From Ornithodoros turicata (lineage: Eukaryota > Arthropoda > Arachnida > Ixodida > Argasidae): 64,000 nt of DNA. The DNA is taken from the NCBI RefSeq assembly GCF_037126465.1, contig NC_088210.1:26313511-26377510 (forward strand), given 5' to 3'. The first letter of the stretch is position 1. Each line of letters starts with the position of its first letter. Made by a program: the position numbers and the translations under genes. A model generated the notes under the pieces. It ran no database searches. It saw only the letters and a program-made list of their open reading frames with translations, and was not told where the DNA came from. Below are positions 57,362 through 64,000 of the stretch, piece by piece.

Positions 57362-60261
57362 TTATGACATACCGTCCAGGCGTTCCAGGCGATGAAAATG
57401 TCCTGTGAATGATATACTACACAGAATGCACACAAGGGCCGATTGGGGGCGATTGTTACGTGGTTTCACTCCCCCCCCCCATAAAATTCCCAAATCCCCA
57501 CAGGGGGTATTTTCCACCGTTTGAGAACCCCTGCACTAATACGACCGCGCATAGCCACGGTTGCTTCGCGGCGCTAACACGGAGTCACATCACACGCTAA
57601 TGCATCCATTCTCAATCTCATTGAGCGATGCAAAATTACATCTATGATCAACACATACAACAGTATATGTTGTCTACCTCATACACAATTTCTGCTATGA
57701 TTAGCCCGGAAGACTCGCTGGAAGAAGGAACCGACCCTGTTCGAAATATTGGCCCCTCCCGATCTCAGGCTTTTGTTTCATTACAGTCACATGACAGGTA
57801 TATAACACGTAACAGAACCATAAACAGAATGCCACCGTCGTGCGTGGTATGAGAAATGGGAATGGAGGGTGCACGACAACCTTAACAAATTATCGAGCCA
57901 GAACCCTGACGGTCCTTATCGCAATTGCCCGTTGATAACGTTATGTCGTAGAGCATACGATACGGAAGTGACAGCAAGAAATCGACAGCCGGCGGGACAA
58001 GCTACTTCCTTTGCCCTTCCTTCAGTGAGTGTAAAAGGACATACTGCAAATACTTCTCTCCTCGCTACTCCTACATTGCTTCGTGTTGTGCGCCTCTCTA
58101 TCTCCTTGTTTTGGAGCGCTATCCTTCCTTTTCATTTCTTTATTTTTTCTCTTTGTTTATGTTCCTCTAAGTACTACCGCCAGCATGCGCCATGAGATAT
58201 CAGCAATTTTCTCTCCGTTCTATCGTCGATGTAATGACCTGATAGGAGAGAAAGAAAAAAAAACAACAACATAAGAATGGAAAAGTGCCCTTCAGCTACT
58301 ACACGCGATAAATATTCTTCTGTTCTTCGTTTAGTTTTGCTCCATGCTATCTTATTTTGCACAACTTCGAAGGCAGGAAGTCGCACGCAGTTTGATAGGC
58401 TGCATTGTTGAAAGTTGGTGGCGAGGTTGTGAACGAGGCAGGTCGATAGGGCACGTGTAAAAGCACTGCTCTTTGGGTATGGAGTGTTATTCTACCTTCA
58501 GGGAGGTGGCGTCGAGATGCACCGCAATTTTGTAATTGACACTCGCGGCTTCTTTATGGGCGAGCCCTTTCTAAGAAGGGTGGTAATATGAAGACAAACT
58601 TAGAGGGTTATATTCGATTATCTTTGGTTATCTTCTTAGCTTTCACAAAACTTGCCTCATGGTTACGTATAAGTCTACTCCCAGTTGTTGTTGTTATAGT
58701 TCACATTATTATTATTGCCTTGTGATATAGACCAGGTCAAGCACGTAAGGGTTTTCTCTTTCCGTTTTCTCTGTTTTCTCTGTAATTCCAGTTTAGCCCT
58801 GTAGCGAAGATTAATAGCGTTGACAAGCCAACAATGCTACGCGTTAAGGACAAAAGAGAAACGAGAAGACAAATACCCATCATAAGGTCATAAAGTCGAT
58901 CATCTATCACACTGAGCGGTAATCCGAACGGAACTGTTCGCAAAAGGAATCCGACAGCAGTGACACAGCGTGGAAAGTGTTGTGCAGAAGACAGAAGACA
59001 GACAGTCATCCTCAGTAACGTTTTTCTGTTTTCTTTTCTTGGTCCGTAAACATTGCACGGTGCTATCTGATCGTCCTTAATATCTTTGAAATAGCTTTGT
59101 TGGTGGGTGTACAGCCTCAGATGATCACATAATTTGTCATCTGTGTTACTTCTAGCCAGCGCTCTGCGTGTGCACTTGCTTCTTCTTCATGTCCCGTCTC
59201 TGAGCTGTTTTTTACGTACTTCTAGCCGACTGCAATATATCTCATTTTGTTCGTAAAGTAGCGGGTACTCTTCCCATTTCCGGCATTCGGGCACGGCACC
59301 AGTTAGATCGTGCAGTTCTGTCTGCACTGTGCAGAGGAAACATTCTCTGCGAATATTTTAATATTTTATTTTCAACGACTTCTCAGGCTTCTCACTTTTC
59401 GCACCCATCAGAGTCCATTCTAATCGAGAGAAGTAGCGAGAACATAAAGCTTGGTCATGCAGCTGTCACCGTTAAATCACACTTGTAAAGCATTAGCAAA
59501 ATGACTTTTGCCTCTGAAGAGCAAAATAATGTGATGTGATGTGATAAAGAAAAAAACGGGGATGTGAGCTTCGACGAAGTCGAACTAGCTACCCCAGTAC
59601 ACTTACAGAAACAGATGATGAGATGATGAAAAAACAGAGACGATGTAATGATGATAATGTAATAGATTCAGGGCGGCAGCTTGCAGCACTTTATGCTGCA
59701 AATATCAGTGCATTGTAGTAACGCGCTACCGTGCCTTGAACAAGATAACATGTAAATAAATGATATTTTCTCATAGTTACGCAGCATGTAGTGACCAGGA
59801 TGCTATCACGCGCATTTCGAAGATAAAGTGGAGTGAGCACGGTAGAAATGAGTAAGTGATAAGAGGTGATGGCGATGCTGGCAATGGCGGTAGTTTTAAA
59901 AAAAATATAGGATGAGATATCTCTTCTTTCAATGCAGAATGCGTTACGCATATAGGGAGTGAAGCCTGACGAGACGTACTTCAGGCCACGAAGATCTCCT
60001 GCGAAGCGTGCTTTCACTGCACAGGTTAGTTGTATCCAGGAGAAGCAAGAAGCATGTAAATGTTTTTTTCCAAAAGTTACCCCGTAGATGAGCAACGTAG
60101 CGACGCTTTCGGTTTTAAAGTTGAAAATGTACACATAATTTTTGCACCTATTTCACATGATGCTGTCTAGAACGTCTCGGCCATTGAAGAGATTGCATTT
60201 ATGGGCCCACCAGCGTCGACAGACCCGTTTGCAGTTTCAAAACAGAAAAATAAGTAAATAA
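57362..60261. other. Non-coding stretch, one LINE tail piece
   Basis: A minus-strand T2 tail fragment at about 59525-59610 (GGGGATGTGAGCTTCGACGA on plus). Poly-C at 57471-57480. The minus ORF 59691-60134 (147 codons) has no motif I can name. Confidence 0.4.
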
Positions 60262-60365
60262 CTTCACCACATAGAACGCTCTTAGCCAACCACCATCCCA
60301 ATTGACATCGTTCTGCCCCGTGATTGGCTCAAAACGGGGAGTGTACGGTTTTTTGTGACAATGGT
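60262..60365. repeat. Left half of a family H hairpin
   Basis: AACTTCACCACATAG...GTGTACGGTTTTTTGTGACA. The right arm is missing, replaced by a SINE. Confidence 0.65.
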
Positions 60366-60560
60366 CGTGGCTGGGACGTGCCCGGGTTTGAATCCAGGTG
60401 CTGGCTGTGCTGTCTGCGGTTTTGTCCTGGGTTTTCCTCAGACGCTATCAGACGTATGTCGGCACAGTTCCCTTAGAAGTCGACCCAGGACGAACATTCT
60501 CCCAGAGCGTTAGTCGTGACGTTGCCCACATCTGTGAGGCCTGCTACGGCGAGCTCTTTC
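60366..60560 (+). mobile_element. tRNA-derived SINE, partial head
   Basis: A box B-like GGTTTGAATCC at about 60385, then the full body down to GAGGCCTGCTACGGCGAGCT. Box A is gone. It joins directly to an inverted LINE tail. Confidence 0.65.
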
Positions 60561-60610
60561 AACAGAAAAGAAGGAATGTCAGCCAGGCTGATATGCCGGC
60601 TTGCTATTCC
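60561..60610 (-). repeat. LINE tail fragment (GGAATAGCAAGCCGGC type), minus
   Basis: Reverse complement reads GGAATAGCAAGCCGGCATAT...CTGGCTGACATTCC, then T-rich. Confidence 0.6.
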
Positions 60611-63148
60611 ACAAAAACAAGCGAAAGTCAACACAAATAATAAAAAAAAAGAAGAGATAAAAAGTGATACTGGGACAAAAACGAGTGTGATGGGGATGGC
60701 TATCAAACACGTACGGCAGAATGCCAAAAGATGCAGTCTTTTATATATATATATTCACTTTTTGCTTTGGTACGCAGTATTACAAACACTACACGGAATC
60801 CCACAACACACTCTAATAAACGTGAATCAATACCGGCACCACCGAGTCGCCATCGCTATCGGACCCCCAAACAAAAATTTCAAGATGTTTTTTTCCTCAA
60901 ACGCAACTCAAGGCAACGTTAACGTCATCAAACCAGCTATCCTCCTGTTCAAAACTCCTAGTACTACTACTGCTACTGTACTGCTACTGCTGCTCCTACG
61001 TTATCTTCAAAAATTCCATGTGTAGTTTGAAAGAGTACTGTGTCCCTATCACTTCCTTTCTCCATGCAGTCGCAGTGCGCATAAACGGCACACGGACAAG
61101 CTCACAAACCACTCTCACTCGCCGCGATGCGACGTCAGCCCCGCGTTCCCCTTTCTATCAAATTCGTTTAACAGTTTAACAGTTGGCGGCAGAAAACTTC
61201 ACAGCCACTGAAGCACATTGTTACCGCACGTACAGGCAGGTCTATGCAAATGAGACGAGCAACGCGTGTACATAGCGTGGGAGAGACTTGACATTCTCAC
61301 GCCAGCGCGTTGCAGGCTTTATCCTCGCATGCAGTTTATCCAATTTTGGTGGGAAGACGGGCGTGGATAATAATAATTTTCGTAAAATTTAACGAAGAAA
61401 AGAAACAGAAAGGAAAATAAACGGCGTGTGACGTTCATCCTGGCGAGTCCCGACAACCACGTCATCATCTATCTACGTCTTAATCCTTCCTTTTAGTCTG
61501 CATAATCTTAGCGTAGCGAGGAAGGAAAGTGGTGGCATGTAAGATGCATGCATGCATCGCAGAACCACGGTGGCAATGACTAAATACACGAGTCCCCGCG
61601 ATACCACAGGTGTCTCGCAGGTTCATATATTTTCGTCAGCGTACATATATATAGCGCGTGGTTCTTGGAATACATTAACGCTGCTCAACGTGTCCAGTGC
61701 ACGTAACGCTACACGCTCCAATAAGTAGTGCGCTTGTAGTGGTGCAGTATATGTCGGCGAATAACGTTAGGGCTAGTTTCGATGCTCGTATATACTACGC
61801 GAAATAGCTCGGAAGCTCGGACGTGTGGAAAGCCGTGTGCGACAGTTTAACGGTTCTAGAGGGTTCGCGACGGCGGAACCGTTCAACCCATTACCTGAAA
61901 CAAACGCCCTCTGTGAAAACGGCCGTATGTACCCGAGCTCGTGCTTCTGTTATTCTTTGCTTTGGTGCTCGACACTTTCCTTTCCTACTACGTCGCACAC
62001 GATTGCCTCGTACGTAAGTATACATGCTGTTCAGAATATTGCATTAACATAATTATCTAATTGCACAAGCAACTGCCCAGATTACACTTTGCTTTCAACT
62101 AAGACAATAACAACAACAAATAAGTAATGTTGATGCAGTGGGATGTTTCACCGCTAAGGCAGCGCCCTATCCCATTGCTTGAGGTGGAGAAGATGGTGAG
62201 TGATGATGAAGGTGAGTGAATAGAGTTCACGCAGGAGCCCTGTTGCAGCTAAGAAGGAGATGAGGGCTTGAAGAGGTCGCAGCTGGTGCGCAGGATTGAC
62301 CGAAGGCCCAAGCAGTTGAGGAAAGGGTCAGTGAGGGTGTCCCAGTGGTTTCAAGCTTGCGCTGGAGGACGCGTCGCTCGGTGAAATACTTCTGACAGTA
62401 AAAACGTAACACAACAACGACACAATAACAACGTAAATGTCCTATACGTGCAAACTATATTGTTACAAGTATGTCGAACTGCTAGAAATATGTATAATCT
62501 ATACCATTCGTGTGAATACATAACAGGCAAGATTGCTTTGCAATTGCTTTAGCTCTATGTTGTGTCATGTACCTGTTATGCGACATACATATGTTACATC
62601 TTGCACCTACAGTTTGAAATGTTAGCGAGTCTTAACCACTAACCATGGCCGATAAAAAAAAAGTTGTGTTGGAGGTAGAAGGCTTAACGTAGACGAAATG
62701 TTTTTTTTAGAAATTGTGATTTTAGATATAGTTTTCTAGTGCATACTGAGATTTGAATTCTCGTTTGAGATAACTTTATTTTTTATGGGCAATCCCAAAA
62801 TAGGAACTGAGCACGAACAGGGATTTTTTTTTTTGTAATCTTCGAGGCGCTGTATGCAAGCTTCTACGGACCGCGCCGAAAATCTGTTCTCAGTAAGCAC
62901 TAGAAAGTGTTCAAATCTACCAGCCAAGACATATTTCACGCAAATTTAATAATTTATCGCTGCGCTATAGGTTCTTAAAAATGTACGGTGAATTCCACAG
63001 AAGCTGAAGCCTGAAGGACGTGGCACCTCCCTTATCGCGCCTGCGAAGCGGAGACGTTGTCTCGGATTTATTACGTAGGTTACTATTAATATCTATCTCA
63101 ACCATTACTACACATATCGTTTCCATCGCAGCCCACGCAAGTGGAGAA
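60611..63148. other. Non-coding stretch, nothing recognised
   Basis: The 169-codon plus ORF (60516-61025) starts inside the SINE and has no motif. A (CTA)n-like tract at about 60960-60995. Confidence 0.4.
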
Positions 63149-63521
63149 AAACGATTGTAACTGACTCCCACTCAAAAGAGCTTTTCAACAGGTCGCTATG
63201 GGAACGCTACATATTGGATTATAAGGACGCCAATATCGCGGATAATTCAAGAGCCACCGCCAGCACACGCTTTTCATCCTGTGCTGGAATAATATCCCCA
63301 CAAAGCCGTTAGATTAAATCATACTTGAGAAGAGCATCATATTTGTTGTTGTTTGGGCTAGAAGAACGCTTTGTTCGCTCTTCTAACTCGCGGTTTGAGT
63401 ACACACAGCAAGGGCAACAATGTCTTCCTTTTATGTCGTACCCAACTGAGCCCCGGCACTCCTGCAATACGCACGAAGTTGAAAGCGAGTGTGTTATGCT
63501 TTCGTGTTTTCACTTACAGGC
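63149..63521. repeat. 350-bp inverted repeat, right copy
   Basis: Reverse complement of 39366-39715 with some 10-15 percent differences and small indels by eye. Ends GCTTTCGTGTTTTCACTTAC. Confidence 0.75.
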
Positions 63522-63734
63522 TTTTAGACGCTTCACCATATTTCCCAACGAGTAAGCCGTCATTGGCAGTGATGTTCTCAACACCTCCTTGTCAACGCCA
63601 TGTGATTGTGTGACCGTGTGTGTCTTTTCAGTTATAGTTTTGTGTTCTTCCTTTTCCTTTTCTTTTCTTTTCTTCTTTGTCTTCTCCTTTCCTTTCCTTC
63701 TTTTTCCTCCCTTTTCTTTGCCGACAGTCGTCTA
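63522..63734. other. Short non-coding stretch with CT-rich tract
   Basis: A pyrimidine tract (TTCCTTTTC type) at about 63645-63715. No gene. Confidence 0.35.
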
Positions 63735-63831
63735 GAAAGTCTTCGGAAAACCCAGGGAAAACCTCGGACAGTACAGCGAGTGGCAGGATTCGAACCCACC
63801 GCCTCCCAGTCTTCAGCATGACCTTGGCTAC
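63735..63831 (-). repeat. SINE fragment, minus
   Basis: Box B GGTTCGAATCC (63788-63798 in reverse) and a body start CTGTACTGTCCGAGGTTTTC. A diverged relative of the main SINE family. The tRNA head stops where the LTR begins. Confidence 0.55.
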
Positions 63832-63943
63832 TGTGGTGTCGCCACATGTTTGTCATGTTAATCCTCATCGTCATTAGTATCCAACCACCTGTATATATGC
63901 ATCGACATCATTGTAATAAAGGTTGTTCATCTTCTACACTACA
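63832..63943 (+). mobile_element. Short 5' LTR of an LTR retrotransposon (probable)
   Basis: Starts TGTGGTGTCGCC and ends CTACACTACA (TG...CA), with a TATATATGC near 63892 and AATAAA at 63915-63920. It stands directly before a primer binding site. At about 112 bp it is short, as in mag-like Ty3/Gypsy elements (recollection). The left edge is inferred. Confidence 0.6.
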
Positions 63944-63946
63944 TTT

Positions 63947-63971
63947 TGGCGACGAGGATGGGATTCGAACC
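63947..63971 (+). promoter_or_regulatory. Primer binding site complementary to tRNA-Ser(GCT)
   Basis: A 25-nt match to the complement of the 3' end, including CCA, of eukaryotic tRNA-Ser(GCT): TGG CGACGAGGATGGGATTCG then AACC, as recalled from the human sequence. It is much longer than the usual 8-18 nt. Three T residues separate it from the LTR. Confidence 0.7.
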
Positions 63972-64000
63972 AAAAAGCGGGACGCACTTGGTGTGAAATT

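Noticed and set aside
59691..60134. 147-codon minus-strand ORF
   Set aside because: No recognised domain and low-complexity composition.
60516..61025. 169-codon plus-strand ORF
   Set aside because: It starts inside a SINE and continues through low-complexity codons.
63832..64000. Reading the right edge as a viral sequence
   Set aside because: LTR plus tRNA primer site fits an endogenous LTR retrotransposon; no coding region is in view to say more.

Overview
The window looks like an accessory, repeat-saturated stretch of an arthropod genome, most likely a tick (Acari). Three things point there: interrupted non-LTR retrotransposon coding remnants, a tRNA-derived SINE with box A, box B and a body resembling the Ruka-type SINE described from ixodid ticks (recalled, not searched), and dense hairpin MITEs with TA or TTAA target sites. 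There are no bacterial-style operons. The genus cannot be fixed from the sequence alone.

Only one host gene is supported. The first coding exon of a rhodopsin-family neuropeptide receptor, of the GnRH/AKH/ACP/corazonin receptor superfamily, lies on the minus strand at 79-597. It has transmembrane helices 1 to 4, a phase-0 splice donor at 78/77, and a Kozak-like start. Transcription runs out of the left edge, so most of the window is the 5' flank of this receptor.

The other 63 kb is a layered record of mobile elements. (1) At least 18 copies or fragments of a near-perfectly palindromic TA-flanked hairpin MITE, called family H here, occur in clusters and nested pairs. (2) Two same-orientation 605/604-bp elements with exact TTAA duplications, at 4049 and 53026, each carry an old H hairpin. 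(3) tRNA-headed SINEs occur, one with a perfect 13-bp target duplication at 3567/3845. (4) Non-LTR retrotransposon debris lies at 12322-13130, 25428-25870, 37269-39365 and 51984-52260, with many 3' tails. (5) A pogo/Tigger-like element with a large internal deletion lies at 43478-44217. (6) A short LTR and a 25-nt tRNA-Ser(GCT)-type primer binding site start an LTR retrotransposon at the right edge (63832 onward).

Less conventional structures include an 830-bp dispersed repeat bracketed exactly by 225-bp direct repeats (13689-14975), a filled/empty insertion pair around a tRNA-like sequence (15785-16870), a minisatellite built of ETS-like motifs beside two TAATTA-rich blocks (19015-20640), two unrelated hairpin bodies sharing the same termini (35966 and 56968), and a 350-bp inverted repeat with copies 24 kb apart (39366 and 63149). 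Family names are inference from motifs. No database search was possible.
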